Shown here one piece after another: positions 36,551 to 45,025 of a DNA stretch of 64,000 nt. The notes under the pieces are model-generated. The model was not told where the DNA came from, searched no databases, and saw only the letters and a list, made by a program, of their open reading frames with translations. Position 1 is the stretch's first letter. The number at the start of each line of letters is the position of its first letter. Source of the DNA: Micromonospora cremea (lineage in GTDB: Bacteria > Actinomycetota > Actinomycetes > Mycobacteriales > Micromonosporaceae); assembly GCF_900143515.1 (NCBI RefSeq), contig NZ_FSQT01000002.1, positions 3,969,501-4,033,500 on the forward strand, given 5' to 3'. Position numbers and translations under genes: made by a program.

Positions 36551-37396
36551 TCACCTGTCCGTGAGTGCGAGAGCGGGGGCAGGAGCGAGGAGGTGGCGGA
36601 TGGCGTCGGCGACCGCCGTCGGGGCGGTGGTGGCCACGTTGTGGGCGGCGCCGGGTACGGCCACCGGGCGGGCGTCGGGAACCAGCCGGGCCACCTCGTC
36701 CCGCCAGGCTGCCGGCGCCACCGGGTCCCGTCCGCCGGTGACCACGAGGGTCGGCGCGGCGACCCGGACCAGGTCGGCCTCGACGGCGTCGCGGACCGAG
36801 TGCGACAGGGTCGCGACCACCCGCCAGGGCCGGGCGTCCCAGACGTCACGGGCCAGGATCGGCGCTTGCAACGGCGCTTCGCGCAGGGTGTCCACCAGCC
36901 ACCGGACGACCTGACCCCGCCGGGACCGGGCGGCCGGGTCGCTGGTCGGCCCGGCCAGCACCACCGCGCGGACCAGGTCCGCGTGTGCCGCGGCGAGCGC
37001 GGCGACGACCTCGGCGCCGAACGAGTGCCCGAGCAGACAGACCGGCGGCAGCCGGTGCGCGGCCAGCCAGGCGGCCAGATGGTCGGCATGCCTGCGCACG
37101 CCGTACGCGCAGCGGGGGCGCTCGGTCAGCCCGAAGCCGGGCAGGTCCGGCACGTACACCGGGTGGGTGGCGGCGAGCGCGACGGCCAGCGGGGTGAGGT
37201 AGCGGTGCGAGACCGCCAGGCCGTGCACCAGCACGACCGGCGGCGCCCCGGTCCCGGGGTCCGTGCTGCGCCGGGTGTGTGTCCGCAGCCCGCCGATGAG
37301 CCGCCACTCGCTGGTCAGGCCGGCGGCCGGCCGGGGCGCGGCCAGCGCCAGCCGCAGTTCGGCAAGGCTGAACCGCCCGGCGGGGGTGATCCTCAC
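36551..37396 (-). CDS. Alpha/beta hydrolase
   Basis: 281 residues. The oxyanion-hole HG dipeptide lies in VVLVHGLAVSH, the nucleophile serine in LLGHSFGAEVV (GxSxG), and the acid and final His in GGRDPVAP and PGAAHNV, so the triad is complete. The GTG at 37396 overlaps the stop of the F420 oxidoreductase gene (GTGA). An 11-residue C-terminal ALA/TDR tail follows the fold. Substrate unknown. Confidence 0.87.
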   Translation of the reverse strand: MRITPAGRFSLAELRLALAAPRPAAGLTSEWRLIGGLRTHTRRSTDPGTGAPPVVLVHGLAVSHRYLTPLAVALAATHPVYVPDLPGFGLTERPRCAYGVRRHADHLAAWLAAHRLPPVCLLGHSFGAEVVAALAAAHADLVRAVVLAGPTSDPAARSRRGQVVRWLVDTLREAPLQAPILARDVWDARPWRVVATLSHSVRDAVEADLVRVAAPTLVVTGGRDPVAPAAWRDEVARLVPDARPVAVPGAAHNVATTAPTAVADAIRHLLAPAPALALTDR

Positions 37397-38355
37397 AGCG
37401 CCCGCAGTCGGGGGAGCAACTCCTCCTGCGCCCAGTCCAGGAACATCGGCTGGGTCTCGCCGCCGACCTGGACGATCGCCACGTGGGTGAAGCCGGCCTC
37501 GACGAACTTCCGGAACGCCTCGACGTGCGCGTCCACGTCCGGGCCGCAGGGGATGCCCTCGGCGACGTCCTCCTCGCGAACGAACTGGGTGGCGGAGGCG
37601 AAGGAGTCCGGGCCGGGCAGCTCCGCGTTGACCTTCCAGCCCAGCCCGAACCAGCGGAACTGGTCGTGCACGATCTTGCGGCACTCCGCCTCGTCGGGGC
37701 CGTAGCAGATGGGCACCTGCCCGTAGCGGGGCTGGCCCGCGCCGCCGGCGTCGTCGTACATCTCGATGATGTGAGAATCGGGTTCGGTGGCGATGATGCC
37801 GTTGCCGTACTCGGCGGCCAGGGTGGCGGACTGTCGGCCGGAGGCGGCGATGGCCATCGGGACCGGCTGCTCCGGGCGGTCCCACACGTAGGCGTCGGGC
37901 ACGTCGAAGTGGTTGCCGGAGAAGGTCAGCGACTCGCCGTTGAGCAGCGGCCGGATGATCTGCAGGGCCTCCTCGAACATCTCGTGCCGCTGCTGCACGT
38001 GCGGCCAGCCGCCGACCACGTGCTCGTTGAGGTTCTCCCCGGCGCCGAGGCCGAGAGTGAACCGGCCGTCCGAGAGCGCTCCGATCGTGCTGGCCTTCTG
38101 CGCGACCACGGCCGGGTGGTAGCGGCGGATCGGGCAGGTCACGAAGGACATCAGCTCCGCCCGGGAGGTGGCGTGGGCGACCGCGCCGAGCACCGACCAG
38201 GCGTACGGGGAGTGGCCCTGGGCATCCAGCCAGGGGTAGTAGTGATCGGAGATCACCAGCTGGTCGAAGCCCGCCGCCTCGGCCCGTACCGCGTGGTCGA
38301 CCAGTTGCTTCGGACCGGCCTGCTCGCACATCAGGGTGTAGCCGACGCTGACCAT
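37393..38355 (-). CDS. F420-dependent LLM-class oxidoreductase (Fgd-like)
   Basis: 320 residues, a luciferase-like TIM barrel of the F420-dependent group (TIGR03557-like). Family features include the ISDHYYPW segment, FVTCPIRRYHPAVVAQKA, LGLGAGENLNEHVVG and SGRQSATLAAEYG, which line the F420 site in glucose-6-phosphate dehydrogenase homologues. AAAGGAGA stands 7 nt before the ATG. It leads an operon with the hydrolase and the small membrane protein. The exact substrate cannot be set from sequence. Confidence 0.9.
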   Translation of the reverse strand: MVSVGYTLMCEQAGPKQLVDHAVRAEAAGFDQLVISDHYYPWLDAQGHSPYAWSVLGAVAHATSRAELMSFVTCPIRRYHPAVVAQKASTIGALSDGRFTLGLGAGENLNEHVVGGWPHVQQRHEMFEEALQIIRPLLNGESLTFSGNHFDVPDAYVWDRPEQPVPMAIAASGRQSATLAAEYGNGIIATEPDSHIIEMYDDAGGAGQPRYGQVPICYGPDEAECRKIVHDQFRWFGLGWKVNAELPGPDSFASATQFVREEDVAEGIPCGPDVDAHVEAFRKFVEAGFTHVAIVQVGGETQPMFLDWAQEELLPRLRAL

Positions 38356-38474
38356 TCTGGTTTCTCCTTTCCGCCGACGGATCGTCCCGGGATACCCAGG
38401 TCGGCAGCGGTCAACCCTGCCGTCCGGTTCGGACTGACGGCGCTTGACGGATGACGATGACCTGCCTACCGTCG

Positions 38475-38492
38475 CTCTTAACCGGTTAAGAG
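38475..38492. promoter_or_regulatory. 18-bp perfect palindrome, LacI-type operator O1
   Basis: CTCTTAACCGGTTAAGAG is fully self-complementary with a central CCGG, the form recognised by LacI-family sugar repressors. It lies 243 bp before the mannanase and 120 bp before the divergent F420 gene. The same core AACCGGTT recurs at 38594-38601. Confidence 0.75.
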
Positions 38493-38531
38493 TCCCGGTG
38501 TGGCGCACATCCGGTGGTGGGGATGACCGCC

Positions 38532-38565
38532 CCGTGACGGCCCGCGTTCGCGTGGGCCGTCACGG
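38532..38565. other. Hairpin between the two operators
   Basis: CCGTGACGGCCC pairs perfectly with GGGCCGTCACGG across a 10-nt loop. It lies between O1 and the mannanase promoter and may insulate the promoter from upstream transcripts. Confidence 0.5.
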
Positions 38566-38593
38566 CTGTCCGCCGACTGCGGGCCGACCACTG

Positions 38594-38628
38594 AACCGGT
38601 TGCGCCGACCGATCCATCGCCCTACGCT
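38594..38628 (+). promoter_or_regulatory. Mannanase promoter with overlapping half-operator O2
   Basis: -35 TTGCGC (38600-38605), 17-bp spacer and -10 TACGCT (38623-38628). AACCGGTT at 38594-38601 repeats the core of O1 and overlaps the -35, so a repressor bound there would block polymerase. The 5' leader to the ATG at 38735 is about 100 nt. Confidence 0.6.
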
Positions 38629-38734
38629 GATGCGTGCGCCGCCGGGATCCGGGCGGCGGCTGTCGGGCTGCAGCCGCCTTCCCCTGTCACGTCCCACCCC
38701 TGTCGGGCACCGGGGGTCCTCCCTGAGGAAGGCC

Positions 38735-40076
38735 ATGAAGACTCGACTCTCCGCCGCCGGCGCGGCCCTGCTCGCGCTGCTCGTCGCCGTGCTGGCGTTC
38801 GGCCAGCCGGCGCACGCCGCGGCCGGTTTCAGCGTCGCGAGCGGCAAGCTGTACGACGCCAACGGCATTCATCATGCGCGGGGTCAACCACGCGCACACC
38901 TGGTACCCGCAGCAGACCAGCTCGTTCGCCGACGTGAAGGCGCTCGGCGCGAACACCGTCCGGGTGGTGCTCTCCAGCGGCGACCGGTGGACCCGCAACA
39001 CCAACGCCGACGTCACCAACGTCATCTCGCTGTGCAGGGCCAACCGGCTGATCTGCGTGCTGGAGGTGCATGACACCACCGGTTACGGCGAGCAGAGCGG
39101 CGCGATCACCCTCGCCCGGGCCGTCGACTACTGGCTCAGTCTCGCCGACGTCCTCGCCGGCCAGGAGAAGTACGTCATCGTCAACATCGGCAACGAGCCG
39201 TACGGCAACCAGAACTACGCCTCCTGGGCCACCGACAACGCCAACGCGATCACCCGGCTACGCGCTGGCGGGCTGACCCACACGATCATGCTGGACGCGC
39301 CGAACTGGGGGCAGGACTGGTCGTTCACCATGCGCGACAACGCCGCCTCGGTCTTCGCCGCCGACCCGGCGCGCAACACCGTCTTCTCCATCCACATGTA
39401 CGGGGTCTTCGACACCGCCGCGGAGATCACCGACTACCTGGGCCGCTTCCGGGCGGCCGGCCTGCCCATCGTCGTCGGCGAGTTCGGCTTCAACCACTCC
39501 GACGGCGACCCGGACGAGGACACCATCCTCGCCTACAGCCAGGCCAACGGGATCGGCTGGCTGGGCTGGTCGTGGAGTGGCAACGGCGGTGGCGTGGAGT
39601 ATCTCGACATGGCCACCGCCTTCAACCCGGCCAGCCTGACCAGTTGGGGCCAGCGGATCTTCAACGGCGCCAACGGCATCCCGCGGACCGCCCGTGAGGC
39701 CAGCGTCTTCGGCGGCACGCCACCGCCCACCACGCCACCGCCGACGACGCCACCGCCCACCACGCCACCGCCGGCCGGTGGGTGCTCGGCGACGTACACG
39801 GTCACCAACCAATGGCAGGGCGGCTTCCAGGGTGAGGTGCGGGTGACCGCCGGCGCGACCGCGATCACCGGCTGGAGCGCCCGGTGGACCTTCGCCAACG
39901 GCCAGAGCGTCAGCCAGTCCTGGAACACGGCGCTGACCAGCAGCGGAGCCGTGGTGACCGCGCGCAACGTGGACTACAACGGCCGGCTGGCCGCCGGTGT
40001 CAGCACCAGTTTCGGCTTCATCGCCAGTTGGACCGGCAGCAACGCCAGGCCGGAGGTGAGCTGCGCCGCGAGCTGA
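38735..40076 (+). pseudogene. Secreted GH5 beta-mannanase with CBM2, frameshifted
   Basis: The intact parent would be an extracellular endo-1,4-beta-mannanase. Frame 1 gives a signal peptide (MKTRLSAAGAALLALLV, AHA-A site) and FSVASGKLYDANG, then breaks. From about 38868 a second frame continues with the GH5 catalytic domain: MRGVNHAHTWYPQ, the acid/base in NIGNEPYGN, the nucleophile in VVGEFGFN, a Pro/Thr linker (39718-39780) and a CBM2 cellulose-binding domain to the stop. The sequence GGCATTCATCATG at the break, compared with the family pattern ANGxxFIMRGV, is explained by loss of 5 nt between the GGC and TTC codons. Either a true pseudogene or a sequencing error. GAGGAA precedes the ATG. 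Confidence 0.85.
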
Positions 40077-40125
40077 ACGACGCACAGGTGGCCGGGTCGG
40101 CGCCGGGCCCGGCCACCGGTCGTGG

Positions 40126-40446
40126 TCAGTGCTCCCCGGCCAGGTTCACGATGACCACCCCCGCGATGATCAGCGCGATCCCGGCGAGCTTGGCCAGACC
40201 GACCGGCTCGTCCAGGAACACCGCCCCGATCGCCACGATGGTGGCGGTGCCCAGGCCGGACCAGAGGGCGTACGCGACGCCCACCGGGATCTCCTTGACG
40301 GCCTGGGCCAGCAGGATGAACGCCAGCAGATAACCGCCGAGGCACGCCACCGTCGGCCCGAGCCGGGTGAACCCGGCGGTGGTCTTCAGCAGGCTGGTCG
40401 CCAGCACCTCGGCGGCGATGGCGATCCCCAGCAGCACGTACGCCAT
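40126..40446 (-). CDS. SMR-family small multidrug transporter
   Basis: 106 residues, four transmembrane helices. The essential membrane glutamate is Glu13 in AIAAEVLATS, and the loop GVAYALWSGLGT is the SMR signature. These proton-coupled dimers export quaternary ammonium compounds or guanidinium. A -10 TAGCCT lies at 40489-40494 on the minus strand, giving a leader of about 35 nt with GAGGA before the ATG. No guanidine riboswitch is visible. Confidence 0.93.
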   Translation of the reverse strand: MAYVLLGIAIAAEVLATSLLKTTAGFTRLGPTVACLGGYLLAFILLAQAVKEIPVGVAYALWSGLGTATIVAIGAVFLDEPVGLAKLAGIALIIAGVVIVNLAGEH

Positions 40447-40542
40447 GCGGTCCTCAGTCCTGAAATGCTCGGCGGGTCGTCGCTGGTCAGGCTAGCGCCG
40501 CCGCCGGCCGGGAACTGGCGGCCCGCGACGGGTGCGAGCCCT

Positions 40543-40613
40543 GGAGCTGATGTCACAGACGATTCAGATCTGGCCGCCTGCCGGCGGGGCGAATCGCTTA
40601 CGACATCAGCTCC
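40543..40613. other. Structured 71-nt inverted repeat
   Basis: Outer arms GGAGCTGATGTC and GACATCAGCTCC pair perfectly. They enclose a symmetric 5x5 internal loop, an inner 6-bp helix CGATTC/GAATCG and a terminal CCGCC-TGCC-GGCGG hairpin. It lies between the stop of the sigma-factor gene and the SMR promoter. It may terminate the sigma operon or be a structured RNA; the regular architecture exceeds a simple terminator. Confidence 0.6.
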
Positions 40614-40697
40614 AAAGGCGGTCCAGGTGCCTGCTCCGGCCCCCAGGTCGAGCTTCCCATCCAACCGTTCAGACCCCGGTCCGGACCGGGTGCGACG

Positions 40698-41981
40698 TCA
40701 GCCAGCGCCCGGCTCGGCGGCGGTCGATCCGGGTTCAGCGGCGAGCCGGGCCGCCCGCATCATGAGGTAGCGCTGCTCGGGCAGGCTGCTCGTCCGCCCG
40801 GCGGCGGCCCGGTAGTCGGCGATCGCCCGGGCTCGGTCGCCGGCCATCTCGTGCAGGTGCGCGCGGGCGGCGGAGAGCCGATGGTGCCCCGCCAACTGCG
40901 GGTCGTCGGCCAGCGCGTCGAGAGCGGCCAGGCCGGCTGCCGGCCCGTGCACCATGGCGGTCGCCACGGCCCGGTTGAGCGCCACCACCGGGCTGCCGGA
41001 GAGCCGTTCCAGCACCCCGTAGAGCGCCAGGATCTGCGGCCAGTCGGTCGCCGCGGCGCTCGGCGCCTCGTCGTGCAGCGCGGCGATGGCGGCCTGCACC
41101 TGGTACGGGCCGACCGGCCCGCGCGGCAGCGCCCGAGTCACCAGTGCGACGCCCTCGGCGATCGCCGCCGCGTCCCAGCGGGTGCGGTCCTGGTCGGCCA
41201 GCGGGATCAGCTCGCCGGATGGCCCCGTCCGCGCCGGGCTGCGTGCCTCGGTGAGCAGCATCAACGCCAGCAGACCGGCCGACTCGCTGTCGCCGGGCAG
41301 CAGGGCGTGCAGCGCACGGGTCAGCCGGATCGCCTCCACCGCCAGGTCGACCCGGCGCAGGTCCGGGCCGGCGGTGCTCGTGTGCCCCTCCGTGAAGATC
41401 AGGTAGAGCACCTGCCGGACGGCGGCCAGCCGGTCGGCCCGCTCCGCCGGCTCCGGCATCCGGAACGGCAGTCCGGAGGAGCGGATGCGCTGCTTGGCCC
41501 GGCTGATCCGTTGCGCCATGGTCGCCTCGGGGACCAGGAACGCGCGCGCGATCTCGGCGGTGCTCAGCCCACCGACCGCGCGCAGGGTCAGCGCGACGGC
41601 CGACGCGGGCGTGAGCGCCGGGTGGCAGCAGAGAAAGAGCAGGACCAGGGTGTCGTCCCGTTCGGCGGTCAGCTCCTCGTCCGCCGCGGGCGCGTGCTGT
41701 CGGTCGTCCGGGTCCCGGCGGACGACCAGGTCCTCGCGGCGGCGCCGCGCCTGCTCGCCGCGGACCAGCTCGATCATCCGGCGGTAGCCGACCTGGATCA
41801 GCCAGCCGCGCGGGTTCGCCGGCAGCCCGTCCGTCGGCCACTGGGTCGCGGCGGCCAGCAGCGCCTCCTGCACCGCGTCCTCGGCGGTGGGGAAGTCACC
41901 GAATCGGCGGGCGAGCACGCCGAGGACCTGCGGCGCCAGCTCGCGCAGCAGGTCCTCGATGCGGGGATCGGTGGTGGTCAG
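40698..41981 (-). CDS. ECF42-type RNA polymerase sigma factor with C-terminal TPR-like extension
   Basis: 427 residues from a probable CTG start. Sigma region 2 (RRFGDFPTAEDAVQEALLAA...GWLIQVGYRRMIE) and region 4 (LSTAEIARAFLVPEATMAQRISRAKQRI) are followed by a DUF6596/TPR-like extension of about 240 residues, as in ECF42 factors. These sit beside YCII/DGPF genes and use no anti-sigma protein. The CTG at 41981 lies 3 nt after the upstream gene's stop, has AGGAG about 9 nt before it, and adds LTTTDPRIEDLLRELAPQ, which fits the family N-terminus. The first conventional start is the GTG at 41918 (406 residues). Confidence 0.86.
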   Translation of the reverse strand: MTTTDPRIEDLLRELAPQVLGVLARRFGDFPTAEDAVQEALLAAATQWPTDGLPANPRGWLIQVGYRRMIELVRGEQARRRREDLVVRRDPDDRQHAPAADEELTAERDDTLVLLFLCCHPALTPASAVALTLRAVGGLSTAEIARAFLVPEATMAQRISRAKQRIRSSGLPFRMPEPAERADRLAAVRQVLYLIFTEGHTSTAGPDLRRVDLAVEAIRLTRALHALLPGDSESAGLLALMLLTEARSPARTGPSGELIPLADQDRTRWDAAAIAEGVALVTRALPRGPVGPYQVQAAIAALHDEAPSAAATDWPQILALYGVLERLSGSPVVALNRAVATAMVHGPAAGLAALDALADDPQLAGHHRLSAARAHLHEMAGDRARAIADYRAAAGRTSSLPEQRYLMMRAARLAAEPGSTAAEPGAG

Positions 41982-41984
41982 CCC

Positions 41985-42386
41985 TCACAGCTCCTGGGGT
42001 GGGGCGGACATGACCGGGTGCACCTCGATCGGCATGTTCAACGGCCGGCCGCCGGGGCCGGGCGCGGTGGAGATGTACGCGGCCAGCTCCACCGCCCGCT
42101 GCGGGCTGTCGCAGTCGACGATCCAGAAACCGGCGAGGAACTCCTTCGTCTCGGCGAACGGCCCCTCGGTGACCACCGGGGCCCCGCCCTCACCGGCGCG
42201 GACGATCCGCGCCTGCTGCGGGCCGCCGAGACCCTGCCCGTCGACCCACTCCCCGGCGGCGGTGAGCTTGTCGTTGACCTCGCCCATGAACGCGAGGTGC
42301 GCCTCGACCTCCTCCGGGGTCCAGGTCTCGATGCCCGGGAAGTCGGTCCCGGCGGCGCTGAACTGCATCAGCAGCATGTACTTCAT
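41985..42386 (-). CDS. YCII/DGPF-domain protein
   Basis: 133 residues. MKYMLLMQF opens the YCII fold, and VTEGPFAETKEFLAGFWI carries the GPF-type motif of the group. Such proteins are encoded next to ECF42 sigma factors and are thought to be their output or signalling partner; the chemistry is unknown. GAGGAG stands 7 nt before the ATG. It heads the operon with the sigma factor, 3 nt apart. Confidence 0.9.
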   Translation of the reverse strand: MKYMLLMQFSAAGTDFPGIETWTPEEVEAHLAFMGEVNDKLTAAGEWVDGQGLGGPQQARIVRAGEGGAPVVTEGPFAETKEFLAGFWIVDCDSPQRAVELAAYISTAPGPGGRPLNMPIEVHPVMSAPPQEL

Positions 42387-42490
42387 GGTTCGCTCCTCAC
42401 GCCTGCGCACCATCGTCGGTGCTCTCACCCTGAGGTAGAAGCAGACGACACGGTTCTCGACAACCCGGCCAAAGAATCCCCGGAATCTTT

Positions 42491-43126
42491 TCAGTGGACG
42501 GCGTCAACCTCCAGCACCAGGCTCTGCTCCGGGTGCAACGCGGGCAACTGCACGCCCACCCGGGTCAGTGCCGCCCCAGTGAGCGTGACGCCGCCAGCCA
42601 GCCAGGCCGGCGCGGACCGGTCGGCGGTCGCCGGGGCCGGCGCGTCCGACACCGGTCGCACCAGGTAACGCCGGCCCGGGTCCAGGCCGGGCAGGCGGAC
42701 CGCGCCCGGGGACTGCGCCACCGAGGTGGCCAGCCGGGCCACCGCGTACACCGCTCTGGTGCCGTCGTGGTCGACCACGCCGTGCGCCCAGACGGCCGGT
42801 TCCGGATGGTCGACCCGGACCACGCGGCCGGCGTGCAGCAGCGGACGCAGCCGCCTGTGCAGCGCGACCCCGGCGGCCAGCTCGGTCTGCTCGGTGGTGC
42901 TGATCCTCGCGATGTCCCACTCGATGCCGTCGTGGCCGAAGAGCGCGGTGGCTGCCCGGAAGCCGAGGTCGTGCACCCGGTTGGTGGTGTGCGAGCGTTC
43001 CGGCCCGACGTGCGTGCCGACCAGTTCCGGTGGCAGCAGCAGCTCGGTCCAGCGCTGGATGCTGAGCCGTTCCAGCGCGTCGTTGCAGTCGCTGGCCCAG
43101 ACCCGGTCGGTGCGCGCCAGGATGCC
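42491..43126 (-). pseudogene. 3' remnant of a GH36 alpha-galactosidase
   Basis: About 211 codons in frame to the stop at 42491 match only the C-terminal end of GH36 alpha-galactosidases: ARTDRVWASDCND, RWTELLLPPELVGTHVG and FRAATALFGHDGIEWD, then the C-terminal beta domain. The catalytic barrel core upstream, with its nucleophile, is missing. At 43126-43129 the homology stops abruptly where the divergent GH42 fragment starts. The remnant has no start codon or promoter of its own and cannot make an active enzyme. Confidence 0.82.
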
Positions 43127-43128
43127 GG

Positions 43129-43557
43129 CTGGACGACGGCAGCATGGCCGACGTGTGGACCGAGTGGCTGCACCCGGAGGGCGCCGAGGTCCTCGCCTCG
43201 TACACCGACGGGCCGCTGCCGGGCGTGCCGGCGCTGACCCGGCACCCCGTCGGCGCTGGCGCCGCCTGGTACGTCGGCACCCGGCTGGACGAGCCGGAAA
43301 CCGACCGGCTGGCCGTCCGGCTGGTCGACGAGGCCGGCGTCCGCCCGGCGGCGCAGGCACCGACCGGGGTGGAGGTGATCCGGCGCCGCGACGGCGAGCG
43401 GAGCTGGCTGTTCGCGATCAACCACACCGGGAGCGAGGTACGGCTCGCGGTGACCGGCACCGAGCTGCTGACCGGAGCAGAATGCGCCGGTGAGCTGACA
43501 GTGCCGGCCGGCGAGGTGGCCGTGGTCCGGGAGGACCGGGCCGACGGGCCGGCCTGA
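43129..43557 (+). pseudogene. 3' remnant of a GH42 beta-galactosidase
   Basis: 142 codons in frame to the stop at 43557, beginning LDDGSMADVWTEWLHPEGAE and continuing with LPGVPALTRHPVGAGAAWYV, resemble the C-terminal trimerisation and beta-sandwich domains of GH42 beta-galactosidases. The entire catalytic TIM barrel (about 450 residues) is missing. An ATG at 43144 could initiate a short product, but no ribosome site is seen. The DeoR gene starts 38 nt later, as expected for the original operon. Confidence 0.8.
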
Positions 43558-43594
43558 CCCGGTGACAGCCACGGCGCGAAGGAGGTTTCCCCAG

Positions 43595-44371
43595 GTGCTC
43601 GCCCAGCAGCGGCAGACCGCCATCCTCGATCTGATCCGCCAGCGTGGCGGCGTACGCGTGAGCCAGCTCGTCAGCCGGTTCGGCGTGTCCGACATGACGA
43701 TCCGGCGTGACCTGGAGGTGCTGGCCGAACGCGGTCTGGTGGACAAGGTGCACGGCGGCGCGACGCTGGCCGGGCCGGGCTCCGCCGAGGAGCCCGGCTT
43801 CGCCGCGAAGTCGATCCGCCAGCAGGCGGAGAAGCGGGCCATCGCCGAGCGGGCCGCGACCATGGTGGAGCCGGGGATGGCCATCGCACTCTCGGCCGGC
43901 ACCACCACCGCCGCGCTGGCCACACTGCTCTCCGACGTACGGGGGCTGACCGTGGTGACCAACTCGATCCCGGTGGCCGACGCCCTCTACCAGAATCCGC
44001 GCGCCGACCAGACAGTGGTGCTCACCGGCGGCATCCGTACCCCGTCGGACGCGCTGACCGGGCCGGTGGCCGAGGCGGCGATCAGCGCGCTCAACGTCGA
44101 CCTGCTCTTCCTCGGTGTGCACGGCCTCAGCCCACGGACCGGCTTCACCACGCCGAACCTGCTGGAGGCCGGGGTCAACCGGTGCCTGATCGGCGCCGCC
44201 CGGCGGCTGGTGGTCCTCGCCGACCACACCAAGTGGGAGACCATCGGCATCGCCACCATCGCCCCGTTGGAGGCGGCCGACGTGCTGATCACCGACGTCG
44301 GGCTGCCGGCGGAGGCGCGTACCGCCATCGGCGAGCAGGTCGGCGAGCTGGTCGTCGTCCAGGCCGGTTGA
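43595..44371 (+). CDS. DeoR-family sugar-responsive repressor
   Basis: 258 residues. The N-terminal DeoR helix-turn-helix reads VSQLVSRFGVSDMTIRRDLEVL with the family hallmark DMTIRRDL, followed by the DeoRC sugar-phosphate domain (GTTTAALATLL, LGVHGLSP, ADHTKW). The GTG at 43595 is chosen because AAGGAGG stands 9 nt before it; a GTG at 43562 lacks this. It outlived the galactosidase genes it presumably controlled. Confidence 0.9.
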   Translation: MLAQQRQTAILDLIRQRGGVRVSQLVSRFGVSDMTIRRDLEVLAERGLVDKVHGGATLAGPGSAEEPGFAAKSIRQQAEKRAIAERAATMVEPGMAIALSAGTTTAALATLLSDVRGLTVVTNSIPVADALYQNPRADQTVVLTGGIRTPSDALTGPVAEAAISALNVDLLFLGVHGLSPRTGFTTPNLLEAGVNRCLIGAARRLVVLADHTKWETIGIATIAPLEAADVLITDVGLPAEARTAIGEQVGELVVVQAG

Positions 44372-44383
44372 CGGCCCCGGCGG

Positions 44384-45004
44384 TCAGCTCGGGGGGAGCA
44401 GTGCCTCGGTGGCCCGGTCAACCAGCCACCGTTCCGCCTCGTCGTACGACCAGCCGCCCTCGTCGACGAGCTGCGGCCAGGAGTGCAGCCCGAAGTAGAA
44501 CCACAGCACCTGGGTGGCCCGCTCGACGGTGAGGCCGGGGCGCAGGGCGGAGAGCTCGTCGAGTCGTACCGCGCCCACTCGCAGCGCCCGCCGGTAGGCC
44601 GTCGCCGCGTGCCGTGCCACGGCCGCCGCGCTCGGTGTCATGCCGGCCGCTGCCTTCATCAGGTGGACCTGCTGGTGGTGGTGCTGGTGGCCGTACCGCG
44701 TTCCGACGCCGATCAGACGCAGGACCTCGCGAGGGTCGGCGGCGACCGCAATGGCCGCCACGTTCCGGGCGGTCTCCGGGTCGTTCACGCCCGCCTCGAT
44801 CAGCGCTCGCAGCAGGGTCGGCTTGCCGCCGACGCTGGTGTACACGGTCGCCACGGCCACCCGGGCCCGCGCGGCGATGTCGTTGATCGTGGTCGTCGCG
44901 TATCCCTGGGCGATGAAAAGGTCCTGGGCCGCTTCCAAGATCAACCTGCGGGTCTGCTCGGCGCTCTCCTGGCGCCGGCTGGCGCGTGGTTGAGCGGCTG
45001 CCAT
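44384..45004 (-). CDS. TetR-family repressor of the divergent glycosyltransferase
   Basis: 206 residues. Helix-turn-helix INDIAARARVAVATVYTSVGG, with KPTLLRALIEAG after it. A His-rich stretch YGHQHHHQQVH near residue 105 could bind metal or line the ligand pocket. The ATG at 45004 is 6 nt from TATAGT (45011-45016 on the minus strand), a leaderless promoter. A 23-bp palindrome in the 46-bp divergent gap overlaps both promoters, so it most likely represses itself and the glycosyltransferase. Confidence 0.9.
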   Translation of the reverse strand: MAAAQPRASRRQESAEQTRRLILEAAQDLFIAQGYATTTINDIAARARVAVATVYTSVGGKPTLLRALIEAGVNDPETARNVAAIAVAADPREVLRLIGVGTRYGHQHHHQQVHLMKAAAGMTPSAAAVARHAATAYRRALRVGAVRLDELSALRPGLTVERATQVLWFYFGLHSWPQLVDEGGWSYDEAERWLVDRATEALLPPS

Positions 45005-45025
45005 CAGGGCACTATACGGCTCGCT

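Noticed and set aside
39718..39780. Short tandem repeat resembling a CRISPR or satellite array
   Set aside because: It encodes the Pro/Thr linker between the GH5 and CBM2 domains; the unit is a few codons and there are no spacers.
38735..40076. Programmed ribosomal frameshift as an explanation for the split mannanase
   Set aside because: No slippery heptamer or downstream structure is visible, and family members are single-frame. A 5-nt deletion explains the missing residues as well as the shift.
40447..40540. Guanidine riboswitch before the SMR transporter
   Set aside because: The leader is only about 35 nt, and no ACGR-loop hairpins or ykkC blocks are present.
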